Assembly (NCBI GenBank): GCA_013822735.1
Contig: PNKZ01000001.1
Span: 248,001 to 312,000 of the forward strand
Direction: 5' to 3'
DNA: 64,000 bases
Source: Pirellula sp.
GTDB lineage: Bacteria > Planctomycetota > Planctomycetia > Pirellulales > PNKZ01
The stretch's first letter is position 1. The number at the start of each line of letters is the position of its first letter. The position numbers and the translations under genes are program-made. The notes under the pieces are model-generated. The model was not told the DNA's origin. It saw only the letters and a list, made by a program, of their open reading frames with translations, and did not search any database. This document shows, in pieces, positions 46,374-61,400 of the stretch.

Positions 46374-46496
46374 ACAGGCGGTATTCTAAGCGAGGGCAGT
46401 TGGTGCGATTCTTTGTGAGTCGGCTTCGACGGTGTTGCGAACAAGGCCCCTAAATCAGAAGAAGTGATAAACCGGCTGTCGACCGGGAAATTCGAA

Positions 46497-49400
46497 CTAC
46501 TCTGCGTCGATTGCAATCGCCGCTGTTGTTGACGTTTCTTTCGCCGCGACGACGTCAGCTCGTCGCTTCTTGCGACGGCGGTAGCCCGCAAAACCCAGGC
46601 CTGCAAGGCCGACCAGCATCAAGCTGCCCGGTTCGGGCACTGCGGAGTAATTGATGTACAGCTCGTTATTGTAGGAACTGACCCAGAATTGACCGCCGAC
46701 GGCAGGCGTCGGATAGGAGCCGGCGCCGAAGACTCCTGTTCCAAAGGTCGCGTCGCCGGTTTGCGTAGCAAAGACGTTGAAGTATTGCGAAAGGTCCGTG
46801 TCGACGAGCGGATTAAGCGCCCCCGACGGTCCGTCGATCTGGATGCCTGAATTGGCGGTGAGCCACTTCCAAGTGTAGGCGTAGGCGCGTCCGCTCGCGT
46901 CGTGTTGATTTATGTTCGACGCCGTGGTGACGGTTGACGGATCAAACGGATTGGTTCCGGAGTTCTGTCCGTAACCCGTACTCCCGTTCCAGGAGTCGAT
47001 GTAGAGATTGATTTTTCCGCCGGAGAGACTGAGGTTGACGACCCCGGCCACGGAAATGTAGTCCCAATTGGTGCCGGGCGCGGTGTCGGTCCCCCCCGTC
47101 AAATCGGTGCTCGCTCCTTGGAAGTCGAATATCAAGTTCGAGTCGGCGTTCCACACGCCGCTCGCCGCCGACATCGTTCCGACGCCGTTGTTCGCAGCTC
47201 CGTTGGAATTCGTTCCGGCGCTATAGGTCGCTCCGGCTTCCACGACAAGTTGCGAGCTGAGGGCGCCGGTGCCGTTCAAGCTTCCGGCGGAAACCGTGGT
47301 TGTTGCGGTATGGGCGTAGGCTCCGTTCAGAGTTAACGCACCCGCTCCCTGCTTTTGCAAAGAACCCGACGGTCCGGATTCGACGCTCGAACCGGAAAAT
47401 GTGAGCCGCGTCGTCGCCGTCGCAACGTCGACGATAGCCGTCTTTCCGGCGTTAATCGTGAAGCTTCGATCGGTAGTCACCGACGCTCCGGTGTATTGCA
47501 GCGCGCCTCCGTCGAACACGAGATTGCCCGCCCCGCTTCCCGATTGGCCGATGCCGCTCGCGAGGCCGCCGTTCGCAAGAGTTGCCACACTCAACATGCC
47601 GGCGCTAATCGTCGTTGAGCCTGCATAGGTATTTGACGCCGACAACGTGAGCGTGCCGTCGCCCAGTTTGGTGAGCGTCGCGGTGGTCCCGGTGATGAGG
47701 CCGCTCACGGTCGTATCTCCCGAGCCAGTGACGGTCAGGGCCTCGGCGGCGGCAATGATAGACGTTGCGGCACTGAGCGTGAGCAATCCGGCATCCGATT
47801 GGATCGTGGCTCCGCCGGAGCCCAATGTAACCGTACCGCCGTAGATGTTCGAACCGCTGAGATTACGAAGCGCGCCGGTGGTGTTGAAGCCGGTACCGGA
47901 AATGTTCAGCGCTTCGGCGCCTACGCTGATGTTCGCTTGTAGTTCTAACGAACCTCCGAACATGACCGTGGTGCCCGCGCCGGTTGTGCCGAGAGCCGTG
48001 CCGTTACCGATGCTCAGAATGCCCGCGGTCACCACGGTGGCACCGGTGTACGTGTTGGCGCCGGTGAGCACCTGAGTGCCGAGTCCCGACTTGGTGAGAT
48101 TCAAGGCGTTGGCCTGATTGGTAATGTTGCCTGCGAAAGTCGCACTGCCGAAGGCGCCGCCGATGGTCAAAGTTGCCGCCGCGCCGGTGTTCGTAACGAC
48201 GCCGCCCGTGGTGAGCGTATCTCCTGCGAGCGAGCCGATGGTTTCCGTCAGGCCGTTGATGTTGAAATAGCCTCCGCTCGCGATGATGAACGACGAGTCG
48301 TCCGGAATGGCGCCCGCGGCACCGAGCTGCAGCGTTCCGGCGCTAATCGTGGTGCTGCCGCCGTAATCGTTGGCGGCATTCGAGAGGACCAGGATACCGG
48401 AGCCGGACTTCGTCAGATTCGTACCCCCGGTGAGCTTGCCGGAGATCGTGCCGGTCATAAGGAGACCGTTGACTTCGATGTTGTGCGCGCCGTCCGCCAG
48501 AGTAACGACCCCGCTCAACGTCAGACTATTTCCCGCGATGGCGCGAGCGCCGGAGGCCGCGGGCGTACCGAACGTAAAGTCCTGAATGACGCTGACGGCG
48601 TTACCGATCGTGCGCGCCGTGCCTTCGCTCATGATGGCAACATTGTTGCCGAGCGTGAGCGTGCCCGTACCGACCGGACCGGCGGTGACCGCGGGAGGAG
48701 TACCGACGCTGTTCACGGCAAAGATGAGCGCACCCTGGTCGAGGTTGAAGCCGTTGGCAAAAGTACTTGCGGCACTACTCAACACTAGAGACCCTAAGCC
48801 GGTCTTCACCAGCGGAGTGGTGGCCGCAACCGTCGAGATCGGCGCCGAGATGATCAGGTTGATGGGCGAGAGCCCCGAAGAGGAGATCGATGCGCCGTCC
48901 TGCAGGGTAAGCAACGTGCCCGCGACGGTAGGTGTTAAGCTGTAGTTGTCGTTGATCGAGGTGATCGGCGTGAGCGAACTTAAGATCAACGATGTCGTTC
49001 CGATGGTGAGTGTCGGCGTCACACCGCCGCCGGTGTTGTTGAAGGTAACGCTATTGAGCGTATTGGCTCCGGTAAGCGTAAGCACACCACTTCCGTTGAT
49101 GGTGACGTTGCTCGTCGCCGCGATCTGACCGCCGTTGGTGCTCATGGTCAGATTCGCATTATTCAGGGTGAGATCGCCCGGAATGACCACCGTATTCGCG
49201 CCTGCCGTGGCGTTGATTGTCAGGGTGCCTTGGTTCACGATCGTGCCGCCGGTGTACGTATTAGCCGCCGTCAGCGTGACGGCGCCGGCACCGGACTTCA
49301 CGAAGCGGGCTTTGTTGCCGGCTCCGTTGTCGCTGATGACGGCGTTGATGGTGATCGTGTTCTGCGCGTTGTAGACGATCAAATCCGTCGTGCCGGTGGT

Positions 49401-52400
49401 CGCGGCGCCGCCCGTCGTCAGAATGCCGCGGGCCGTGGTGGTTCCCACGTTCAATGCGCCGTTTTCATTGCTGTGCAACAGGCCGCCGAGCGCCAGATTG
49501 AGAACATCCGGGCCGCCGGTTGCGGTGCCGTTCGTAAAGGTGATTGCCCGCGTCGTCGTGCCGCTAAAGCGCAGCGCGCCTCCCGTGGTGTCGGCCGCCA
49601 CGGCCAAATCCGTAGCAGCTTGATTGGAAACGTTCGTCGGGAGGTTGTTGCCGCTGGCGAGCGCGGCGGCATAGGCGGGAGCGCCGGTTCCACCGTAGTT
49701 CACGACGCCCTGGGCGTTGAGATAAACGGCATAGTCGCTGGAGTTGTGAATTACATGGGCGCCAAGGAACGCGTTGTTTACCGGCGTGACGCCGTTCAGT
49801 TGCGTGAGAAACACTTGCGCACCGCTGGAAGCAGCCGAGCCCAATCCGGACGCGAAGTTGAGGGTCGTTCCGGAATTTGCCGGAAGAACGAGATTGCCGA
49901 TCGTCACGGTGTTGGTGCCGCCGGTAACTCCGGCCGCGGTAATGGTGTTGGCTCCGCCCGCAAGAATCGTCACCAGATTGACCGTCGTCGTATTGTCGAC
50001 GGATCCGCCCGGCGTGATCGTCCACGAGGCGCCTTGCATCGTGAGCGGAGTACTCGCGGCAATTCGCACGGGATTCAGAGCCGATAGCGGATTCAAATTC
50101 GCGTTGTTCAACGTCAGGGTTGCGAAGTTGAGCGTAATCGAGCTGGTTGCAAGCGAGGCCCTATCCTGGAGCGTCAGACCGCCGCCGCGGATTATGGTCG
50201 AGCCGGTATATGTGGCGATGTCAGGTAACGTCAGCGTGTTGTTTCCGGAGCGGACGAGAGAGAGATTGCCGCTGATCAAGGCACCGAAAGTTGAACTCGC
50301 ATTCATCGCGGTGATGAGCGTTACAGGAGTCGTACTGGAGTTCGTGATCTCGCCTGCGATAAAGGCCAGCGTGTTGCTGTTGAGCAACGTTCGCACGGCC
50401 TGATTGTTGCCGTTGAGATCGAAGACGCCGCCATTGACCTGGAGATCGCCCACGGTCGGAACGGTTCCGGTTGGAGCCACGAGAATGGTGTTGTTCCCGC
50501 CCGCGAGCGTGAGGTTGCCGAGATTGAGCGCCGTTTGGCCGGTATACGACTGGAGTGCGGAGAGCGTCGTGCTCCCCGCGCCGGTCTTCGTGATGCCGGC
50601 GGTACCGGTAATGCTGCTGAGAATGTTGAGCGAGGAACCGTTCACTCGAAAGATGCCCTCCGCGGCGCCAAGCGCGATGACGGGCGTATTCAAGACGGCG
50701 CTATTGCCGTTCACTAAGAAGCCGCCGCTGGTGACGGTGAGGCCCTGTGTCGGGAGGAGCAGGCCTGTGGAGTCGATGGTCACGCCGCTGTCGGTGATCT
50801 TCATCGCATTGATGGTGCGCGCCAGAGTGATTGCTTTGAGAGTCGTCGCCGAAGTGATTTCGGCGGTGTTGGTCGCGGCCAAGGCGTTGATATCGGTCGG
50901 AATGGTGTAACCCGTGAATGCCGTGATGCCGGTGCCCGCGGCATACGTGGCAAAATCAGTTCCCACTGCGATGCGTGCGAGGATGCCGGTTGTCCCGGGA
51001 ACGAGTGTAGGGGCAGTTGTGAAAAGCAGCTTCGTCGTTGTGCCGAGTCCGGTGCCGCTGACGATCGCCGTACTGCCGGCCTGCTGCGAGAGGCTGGCGA
51101 ATGTCACGAAGGCCGTGCCGCCGACTCCGCTGGTCGTGAGATTGATCGTTGCGGCGCTTGGTCCGAGGGTCAGTACGCCCGCGAGTTCCGTCGAAGCTGC
51201 GGCATCGGCGCCGATGTAATTCAACGTGCCGCCGTTGAGCGTCAGAGCACCGCCTGCAAGTCGCGCGGTCAGGTTCGCCGTGCCGGAATTGTCGAGATTC
51301 AGCGTCCCCCCTTCGTTCACGATCAGAGCGGTCGCTTTGAAACTGTTTGTGCCGTTGTCTTTAAAGGTCACGGCGCCACGGTTGACGGTCAGCGAGCCCG
51401 TGGTGTTACTGTTTGCGCCGGTCGTGTCGAAGGTGAGAGTTCCGGCGCCGATTTTGGCTAGATTGAGAGTGGCCGGAGTCGCATCGTTGAAGCGGAGAAA
51501 GCTACCGGAAAACGTTGTACTGTTGCCGTTGAATCCGACGGTCAACGTCTGGGCTGTGGTAGACGACGACGAATTCATTACATAGCCGGATCCTTCGAGC
51601 GAACCGAGAATCGTACTGACGCCGTTCAGGTTGATCGCGGTCGTCGAGGACGTGAGGCTGTAGGCGGAGAATCGCGAACCGCCGTTTGTGGTTCCGATTT
51701 GAAGTCGTCCGTCATTGACGATCGTCGGCCCGGTGTAGACCGCCTGACCGTTGAATTGGAGCACGCCGTCGCTCTGTTTGATGAAACCGCCGGAAGACCC
51801 GGTAATGCCTTGGAGGTTAAAATCCGAAAGAAGTGCGGCCAGTTCTTGGGAGTTAAAACGCGTGGCGCTGATATCGAGGATACGCAGTGCGGAGCCGAAG
51901 TCGACGCGGCCGTTTAGGATGGACGTGGAACCCGGGTTTGCCGTGGTCGAGACGATGTCGCCGTTGATCGTCAGCGTTCCGGAGTTCGAGTTGACCCCGG
52001 TACCGCCCGTACCGCCGCCGTCGTCACGGAAGACGAGGCCGCCGAGCGTGTTGGCGCCGAAGAGATTCAAGACCGCATTGCCGTTCAAGGTAACGATCGC
52101 CGTTGGATCGATCTGGCCCGCCGTATTGAGCATCGTAACGGTACCGCCGTTGATGACGAGGCTGTCCGCGGGATTTGTCGCGACCGGAATGACCACGGAT
52201 CCGATGGTCGCATTGAGGTTCACGGTGCCGCCGTTTACCACGGTGCCGCCGGTATAGCTGTTCGTGCCGTTGCTGAGCGTGATCGCGCCGCCGGAGGCAG
52301 TGAGCACGAGTTTCGTAACGCCGACGCCGTTGTCGATGACTTGCGAATTGACGGTTAGGGTATTTGCGCGGTTGTATACGTAGAGAGGGTTGGTGCCCGC

Positions 52401-55400
52401 GTTCGTTCCACCGGCGGTTAGCATGCCGCGAATCGCCGTAGTGCCAATGGTTTGATTGTTGTTCGGTCCGATGAGTCCGCCGCTGACGATATTAAGGACG
52501 TCGGTTCCGGCGGTGAAGTTCAATGCAATATTTGAACCGGACATGCTGACCGCATTGACCGTGGTTCCTCCGTTCGGAATCGTAGTCGTTGAAGTAAGAC
52601 GGATGTTGAACGTCGGGAGACTTCCGGCAAAGGTGTTCGTTCGGTCGTACGGGAGAGCGCCGTTGGCGCCGAGCGCCGCCACACCGAGACCCGGGATATA
52701 GGTGGCGAAGTCGTTTTGCACCTCCGCCCAACCGCCGATGATGTTGTTGGTAAGGCCGAGCCCGACGGTGGTTGCATCGATCGCGACGCCGTTAAGTGTT
52801 CCGATCAGGATACGACCGAAGCTGCCGTACTGGCCGAGATTTGCGGTGTTGAAATTCACCGTAGCGTAGGAGCCGGCCGCCTGCGTCAGGCTCGTCAGGG
52901 TTAGTTCCGCGGAGTTTACGCCGGTACCGCCCGCGGCACTGGTGATGATCGAGAAACCTCGGTTAAGCGTCACGTCGCCCAACGTTTCCGCTGAAGCGGT
53001 TTGAGCGCGGCCGAGGAAGTTGATCGTACCGCCGCGTAGCGCGATCGGCGCCGCGTCGTTGATACGGTCGGAGAGCTCGCGGACGCCATTCAAGTTGTCG
53101 ATATTGAGCGTGGCATACACGATTTCGATATCCGACGTGCCGGAGAGCCTGGCACTGTCGCGCAGCGCGGTGGTGGCGCCGGCGAGCAGAGTCTTGCCGG
53201 TATAGGTGTTGTCGGAATACATCGTCAACGTGTTGTCGCCGGTACGTAAGAAGCTCATCGCACCTTGCATCGATCCCGCCCAATTGCGGGCGGTGTTGTC
53301 CTGGAGCGTCACGAAAGTGCTGGTTGCCGAAGCACCCATTATGATGCCGCCGCCGTTTTCAACCGCAGCGTCCGTCATCAATCGACCAAGCTGAGAATTA
53401 CCGTTGAGGTCAAGCGTTCCCGTCGGACCTAAAATGATGAAACTCGTGGCCGCGTAAGTGTTGTTGCCTCCGTTGAGGACGACGGTGCCGTCGTTGATTG
53501 TGAGGTTTCCCGAGAGCGTGTTGGCGCCGCGCCCGGCAATCGGGCTGGAGGGAGCCGAAATGGTGAGGGTGCCGGAGCCGTTCTTGATCAAACCGCCCGA
53601 GCCAACGATGGCGCCGGTGACATTGAGCGAACTGCCGGAATTCACGGAGACAAAGTACTCGACTGTGCTGTTGTTGAGTACCGGCACGCTGATAGTGTGC
53701 GCAGCACCGCCGGTAGCGATGATGCCGCCCGCCGTCAGAATCAACTGGGCCGGAGTGTTCCCTCCCGCGATGAAGGCCGCGCCCGTGGCGCCGACGTTGA
53801 CGCCCGCCGGATCACTGAGTCGCAGCGCGTTGATGGTTCGATTTGCGGTGAGGTTCCGCGTCGTCATTACGGAATTGACGTCAGCCGTGCCCGTGGTGGC
53901 GGTAACACTATTGATGTTGGTCGTGCTTCCCGCGTTGTAGGCCGTGAAGGCGGCAATGCCGTTCGCTCCGTACGTGGCGAAATCGGTTCCGTTTACCGCG
54001 GCCCGCTGAATGATGCCGTTCGTGAGCGTCGGCGTGGTAGTGAAAAGTATGCGGTTGTTGGCAGTGCCGAGCGCCGCACCCGCGCTGATGAAGTTCAGCG
54101 ACGCGTTCGAATTGACGATGTTGGCGCCGGAACCTGAGGTCGCTCCTAGGTTCGCAAACGTAATTGTGCTGGCGCCGCCGTTGCTGTCAGCAGAGACGAT
54201 CCCGCCGGGACGAGCGACCGACAGAGCGCCGAGCGTCTCGGTCGACGTGCCGGTGTTCGCTAAGTAGCTGAATGTGCCGCCGGCCAGCGATATTGCCCGT
54301 CCGCCGAGGCGATTGGCGGTCGCCGCGCCGGTGTCGTCGATCGACACGGTACCAGTGCCGTTGATGGTGACCGCGCCGGTAAGGCCGAACTTCACGCCGG
54401 CGCCGGAGATGTTGAGCGTTCCCGCGTTCACGGTGATCGCACCCGCAAAAGCGGTATGATTAACGGTCACGTTGAGCGTACCCGGGCCAAATTTGGTCAG
54501 GGCTCCTCCGGCGCCGCCGTTGCCGAGCAGGCTCGAGAGATTGATGGTTCCGCCCGTGCCGGCGTAGAAGGCCGAAGTATTCCCCGTAGCAATGTTGCCG
54601 GCGATGTTGAGAGTCGCTCCCGCGTCAGCGCCATAAGTGGCGGCGTTGCCTGAAGTCTGGGTGATCAAACCGGAATAGGTATTCACACCAGAGACGCTCT
54701 GGATATGGCCCCCGGAGTTTATTCCGCCGGCCTGGCTATTGGCGGTCAGGGTGATCGGATTGGCGACATTCACTCCGCCGGAAAGTTGCAAAGCGGACCC
54801 AATCGCATTGTTGACGAGAATCGCGCCGAAACCGAGCGCATTACTATTCTGCGCTTGGATAGCTCCGGCGTTAATCGTTACCGCGCCAGTCCAGGCCGGC
54901 ACCGTAACGTTGTCGGCGTTGATGGCAAAAATACCATTGTCATTTTTCGTCAACGTGTTGGTCGTCGCCGATAGCGTGAACGGCGTGTTGAGTTTGAATG
55001 TGGTCCCCGCCACCACCTCGAACGCGTTATTCGGTGCATTCAAATTGAACGTGCGGCTTGTGTTCCACGATGCGCCCGTGGCACGGAAGCCAACGCCGCT
55101 GCTGCCGTCGACTTCAAGGGTGATGCTGTTGTTCGGGTTACCAAGCGCGCCGTCGGAGCTAGCCGAGAGCACGCCGTTCAGGACGTCGATCGTATTGCCC
55201 ACGCCTCCGAAGGTATTACCGCTGTTGGTCAACGCGAGCGTGCCGAGACCGGACTTCACGAGGTCGAAGCCGCCGGTATCGGAAACGACCCCGCTAAGAG
55301 TGAGGCCGGGTACGAGGTTCGAAGCAGTGGCCACGCCGATGGAGAAGTGCGAGGCGCCGGTGAGAGTCGTCGTGCCGGTGAACTCCAGGCCGTAGCCGCT

Positions 55401-58400
55401 CTGATTGTTCACGGCCAGAATGCTGCCGTTATTAGTGAGGTTGACCTTTTGCAGCGTCTTATTCCGCGCACTCGGTGCGGCGCCGGAGCGGTTCACGGTG
55501 ATCGCGGTGTCGGCGGTGAGTACGACGTCGCCTCCAAGTGCGACGTTTTCAACCGTTCCGAGCGTGTTGCCGTCGGCCAAGAAGATGAGGCCGCCGGCGA
55601 TATTGATCGTACCGTTGTAGTTGCCGAGGCTAAGGGTGCCGAGGCCTGATTTATTCACCTCGTCGGTCCCTAGGGATCCGATGACGTTGCCGATCGTCAC
55701 TACCACGTTGGGCGCGACGACATTGGCGTTCCATGTAGTCGGAAGGGTCGTGTCGCCGTTGAAGGTGATGTTGTTGGTGCCGGCAAAAATGGTATCGCCT
55801 GTAATAACGACGTTATTCGTGATCGTACGCGCTCCGCCCGAAGCTACGACGGTAGTGACCGCACCGCTCAAGGTCAGCGTACCGGTACCCACCGGTCCGG
55901 AAACCACCGGATCATTGAGAACGATCGAGTTCGTGTCCGACGCCAGGATAAGACCGCCGGACGTAATGGTGACGCCGCCCGCGAAGGTGCTCTGGCCGCC
56001 GAGTTGCAGATTGCCTGCGCCGCTCTTGGTGATCCCGCCGTTTTGAATCGTCGAGTTAATGATGAGATCGCCCTGCCAGGGCGCCACGGCCTGACCGTTA
56101 ACGGTCACGGCGCCGACATTGATCGAAAACGCGCCGGCGCCGTTTAGGTCGAGCGTACCGGTGCCGATGGTGGCGATTGCACCTGCATTTACACTCGTCG
56201 ACGTGATGCCGCCGGTGAGAGTAAGAATGCCCGTCGGCGTGATGGTCGGCGTACCGCCGCCTGAGTTGATGACCGAGATGCCCGTGAGGGAATTATTCCC
56301 TGCAAACGTCACCGTCCCGGGTCCGCTCAGCGTTAGCGTTTGTGCGGGGATGACCGCTCCGGCCGTTTGGTTGAGGGTGGCTTGGTATACGGTAATGCCG
56401 CCGGTTCCGAGCGTGCTTGTGGCGCCGAGCGTGAGCGTGCCCATGTTGAGCACGGTGCCGCCGGTGTAGGTGTTCGTGCCGTTCCAAGTCATCACGCTGG
56501 CGCCGGTATCGCCCGAATTCTTGATCACGCGGACGGGTCCGCCGTTGTCCGTGATGGCGGCATCAATCGATACGGTGCGGTTGGTGCCGGAGTAGTTGAG
56601 GTGGTGTATGTAGAGATCGCCGCCGCCCGCGGGCCCGGTCAGATTACCATTGGTAATTGCGAAGTTGACATTGTCGGTTCCTTGGCCGAAGACCAGCGCG
56701 CCGCCCTGAATCGTCAGCGTATTGCCTCCCAAGTCCAGCGTCGTGGCAGTCGTCTGCTGGCCGAAAGTAAGTGTTCCGACGGTGGTATTCGTTGCGAGCA
56801 CTGTGGTACCGGCAACTGCAATTCGCACGTTATCTACAGCCGTCGGACCGCCGATGATGCTGACGCCGGAATAGCCGGCAAAGCCGACTTGGTTCAGCGT
56901 GCCGACGCCGTAGGTCGCGTCGTAGCTCGCCAGTTCGCGGTCGACCACGGCCCATGGACCGATGAGATTGTTCGTCAGCGTCGGGGCGGAGGTAATCATG
57001 ACGCGGCCGCGCGTGCCGATGAGGCCGAAGTCTCCGGCGTTGTTGAATCGCAGCGTGGCAACGGAACCAACGCTGCGCGCGAGCGAAGCGATGGTAAGCA
57101 CGCCGGAGCCGATGCCGATGTCGGCGTCATTCGAGAAGATCGAGTTGTTGCCTTCCAAGAGGGTGACGGCGCCTAGCGTTTCGGAAGAGTTCGCTTGAGC
57201 GCGTCCAGCGAAATTCAGCGTGCCGCCGCGCATCGTAATCGGTGCGGCGTCGTTGACGCGATCAGCATTATCTCGCAAGTTGCCGTTCGACATCGTCAGC
57301 GTGCCGAAATAGACGTCGATGGCCGTGGTGTTGAGGATTGTGCCGTCATCCGCGAGATTCAGAGTGCCGCCAGTGATTAACGTCGGGCCGGAGTAGGAGT
57401 TGGCTTTCTGCAAGTTGAGCGAGTTCGTCCCCGTCTTATTCAGATAGATCGTGCCGTTAATCTGCCCGTTGAAGCTGGAATTGCTGTTGGTGACGAGCGT
57501 CGCCTGAGCTCCGCTGTTGGTGACGATTCCTCCACCGAGATCGGTATTACCGCCCGCGTTTGCGCTAAACAGGCTGCCGATGAACTGCACGCCGTTCTTC
57601 AGGTCGACCGTGGCGCCGCCATTCACTCCGAGTCCATTGTTAAACAGGAGCGTGTTCGTCGCTCCCGCCACCAAGTTTAGAGTGCCGCCGTTGACGTAGG
57701 TGTTGCCGCTGACGAACTGTTGCACGTTGAGATTCAACGTACCGTCAAGGTCTTTGGTTAGTCCGCCGGTGCCGCTCATGCCGCTGTTCACGGTGAGGGA
57801 TTGCCCGCTCACGACGTGGATGATTCCTTCGACGGCGGCGAAATTTACGATCGGCACGTTAAGGAAGGCGCCGCCGGAACCGTTGGCCAAAATTCCGCCG
57901 CTGGTCAACGTCAACGTCGATGGAGGATTGCCGCCGAGGCCGCCCACGGCGGCCGTGTTGTTGATCGTCAGGGCGTTGAGCGTTTGATTGCCCGTAAGCG
58001 AGTTAAGCGTGGAGGTCGTTGCTTTGAAGGTTTGCGTAGCCGTGGCGCTGAGGATGTTGGTCGCCGCCGCGTAGCCCGTGAACGGTACGATCCCGTTGGT
58101 CGCGTTGTACGTCGCAAATTCGCTTCCATTCGTCGTGACGCGCGCCAGTAAGCCGGTCGTGGCGGGCACGAGGGTCGGCGCCGTGGTGAAGGTCAGTTTG
58201 TTCGTAGAGGTGCCGAACGTGCCGGTCAGGTTCAGCGTTGCGCCCGCATTCTGCGTCAACGATGCAAAGGTTACGGTGAGATTCCCGCCGGATGCCAAAT
58301 TGATCGTGTTCGCGCCTTGACTGATTTGAAGCGCACCGGTCGACACATGACTGGATCCGCCGGAGTTCGGAATAAAGTTCAGCGTACCGCCGCCGATTTG

Positions 58401-61400
58401 CACGACCCGGTTGCTGAACCGGTTCGGCGTATTAGTGACCGAGTTGTCGAGCGTCAGCGTTCCGTTTTGCCAGACTTGGACCTGCGTTGCTCCGGAACCA
58501 AACGTGGCGGCGTCGTTCAGCACCATTGCGCCGCGGTAGATGCGAACTTCGGTATCCGGAATAGCATTGGCGCCCGTGAGGGTCATCGTGCCGTCGCCGA
58601 TCTTAAAGAGAAAGGTGTTCGATCCGGGAGAACCGTTTGTGTTGTCGATGGCTCCCGAGACGTTGATGGCGCCGGTTCCCTGAGTGTTGTAGTAGCCGAT
58701 GATGTTGCGGTTTGTGCCCGTACTCGCATGGCTGTAGTTCACCGTGCCGATGTTCAACGTCGCGCCGTTGTCGGCGCCAAAGCCGTAACTGCGCGTTTGG
58801 TTGTCGGCCGACGGCGTCGCATTGACCGTGACGGTCCCGATGGTGTTGGAACCCGTGACGCTTTGTACGGCACCGCCGGTATTGAGGCCCGTTAGCACGC
58901 GTCCGTTGGCGAGCACGTCGATCGTTAGGGCATTGGTGATCGTGAGACCACCCGAGAGTTGCAGCGCGGCACTGGCTTCATTGACGATCACCGTGCCGGT
59001 ACCGAGCGTGTTGGCCGCGGTCGGGGAGACGACGCCCGCGTTGATGGTGAGGTTGCCGCTCCACCCCGCGTTGCTCGCACCAAGCACCAAAGTGCCGAGG
59101 TCCGCCTTAATAAGCGCCGCCGTCGAGGCCGTCAGCCCGAAACCGCTGTTAAGCGTTAGCGTGTTACCGACGGTTACTTCGATGACTCGAGTGTTAGCCG
59201 TCGTGCCGAGGTCGATCGTGCGCGACGTCGCGAAGGTGCCTGTGGCGCGGAATGCGGCGGTGCCGGTCGTGGGGCTCAGCAGAATCTGATTGGCGGTGTT
59301 ACCAAGTTGTTCGTCGGAGTTCACGGAAACGACGCCTTGGTTGACGGTGATGTTCCCCGTAAAAGTGTTGTTGGTCGGGGTCGCGTTGTTGATCGCCACG
59401 GTGCCGGCGCCGATCTTGTTGAAGCCGGTGCCGGTGAGGTCACCGGTGAGGTAGAGACCTTGCGTGACGTTTGACGCCGTGGCGTTGGCAACGCTGATTG
59501 TCGGCGTGCCGGTAAAGTCGGTGGCGTCGGAAACTTGCAGGCCGTAGCCGTTGCTATTCGTCACCGTAAGCCCGAGGCCGGTGTTGGTGATGCTCGAAGG
59601 AGCGAGAATCTTGTTCGCTGCGAGCGGGAATGGCAACGAGCCACCGCGGTTGACGGTGATGTTCGGCACGATGCCCGCATCAAAGATCACGTTGCCCATG
59701 GCAATCGTTTGCACCGACCCGGTGCCGTCGCCGTCGTGGATTAGCGATACGGCGTTAGGGTTGCCGAGCGCCGTCGCGTTGAAATCGCCCGTATAGGTCG
59801 TGGCGTTGAAGATGAGCGTACCGAGGCCGGTCTTCGTGATGCTGCTGAAGGAGCCTGGGAAACTGCCGAGCAGCGCAACAGTTTGGAAGGGATTGTTCAC
59901 GTTGACCGTGATCGCCGATCCCATAACGCCGGCGCCGCTGAACGCGCCGGTAAAGGTGTTTGTCCAAACGGTATTCGCCGTACTGTCGAAGCTCGGGGTG
60001 CCGGCGAAGGAAAAGGGGTTGGCCACGGCCGAAGAACTGTTTGAGAAAATCGTCGTACCGGCCGCCATGGCGACTTGGCCGGTACCGAGCGGTCCCGAAA
60101 TCACGGTACCCGCACTGTTGGTGCTACTTGCGCCGATCACGATGCCGCCGGCGGCGACGGTGAGACCGCTGAACGTGCTCGCACCGCTGAGCTGCAGCAG
60201 TCCCGCTCCGGTTTTCGTAATGGAACCGGTTCCGGTGATGGCGGAGGTAATGCTCAGGGCGGGGCTGATGTTCGTGTAAACCTGCCCATTGATATTCGGC
60301 GCTCCGATGTCGATGGTCTTGGCGCCGGCTCCAAGCGCGAGAGTGCCGCCGCTGATGACGGGGAGAGTAAGGGCGTTGTTCGTGACGATGCTGACCGGCG
60401 TCGAGTTTGTCAGCGTGAGCACGCCGCCGACGGTTACCGTCGGAGCGGTCGTGCCGCCGTTGTTTTCAAAGACGAGGCTGTCGAGCGTGTTGTTGCCCAC
60501 GAGCGTAAGGGTGGAGCTGCGGCGAATGGTAACGACGTTGCTCGGATCAATTTGACCGGCGTTCGTGACCATAGTTACGGTGGCCCCGCCGATAACGAGT
60601 CCGCCTGCGGGAATCACGACGCTTCCAGCGCCGCCGTTGAGGGTCAGCGTACCTTGCACTACCGAGGTGCCGCCGCCGTAAGTGTTGTTCGCCGTCAGGC
60701 TCAAGATGCCGCCGCCCGACTTGATGAGTTTGGTCGAGGCGCCGTCGATAAATGAGTTGATCGTCGTCGTGCCTTGATTATTGAACACGACCAGCTCGTT
60801 GGTTGCGCTCGTGATATGACCGCGGATCGCGCTCGTGCCGATGGTCGTGGCATTGTTGTTGTTGCTACGTAGAATGCCTCCTTGCTCCAAGTTCAGCGCG
60901 TCGGTTCCGGCCGTGAAGGCAATGTCGTTGGTGAACGCACCGGCGATTCGGAGCAATCCTGTCGTTGTAAGGCCTGATAGTGTCGTGGTCGTCGCGGCGG
61001 AAGCCGGGATTTCCGTGATTTTCCCGGGTGCGAAAGTGCCGTCGTAACCGACGAATCCCCCCTGGCCGACGATCCCGATGCCGAGGCCTGTGTTGAAGGC
61101 CGCATAGTCCGTCGTGTTGGCGATGGCCCAAGCGCCGAGTGCACCGTTTAGAACTGTGGTGAGGGGCGTCGTAACGGCGATCCTCGCGCTGTTACCCTGT
61201 TGGCCGAGGGTCGTGCCGGTAAAGTTGACCGTTGTTCCACCGATGCGAGTTATGCTTGCGAAGGTCACATCTGCCGACGCCAGTGCGCCGGCCGTACCAG
61301 TTCCTCCTGTGGTCACCGTAATTGTATTGGCTCCCTGGGCGGAGGTCAGAGCTCCGAAAACCTCGTAGGAAGGATCCGACACCTTGCCCGTGAAACTTAT

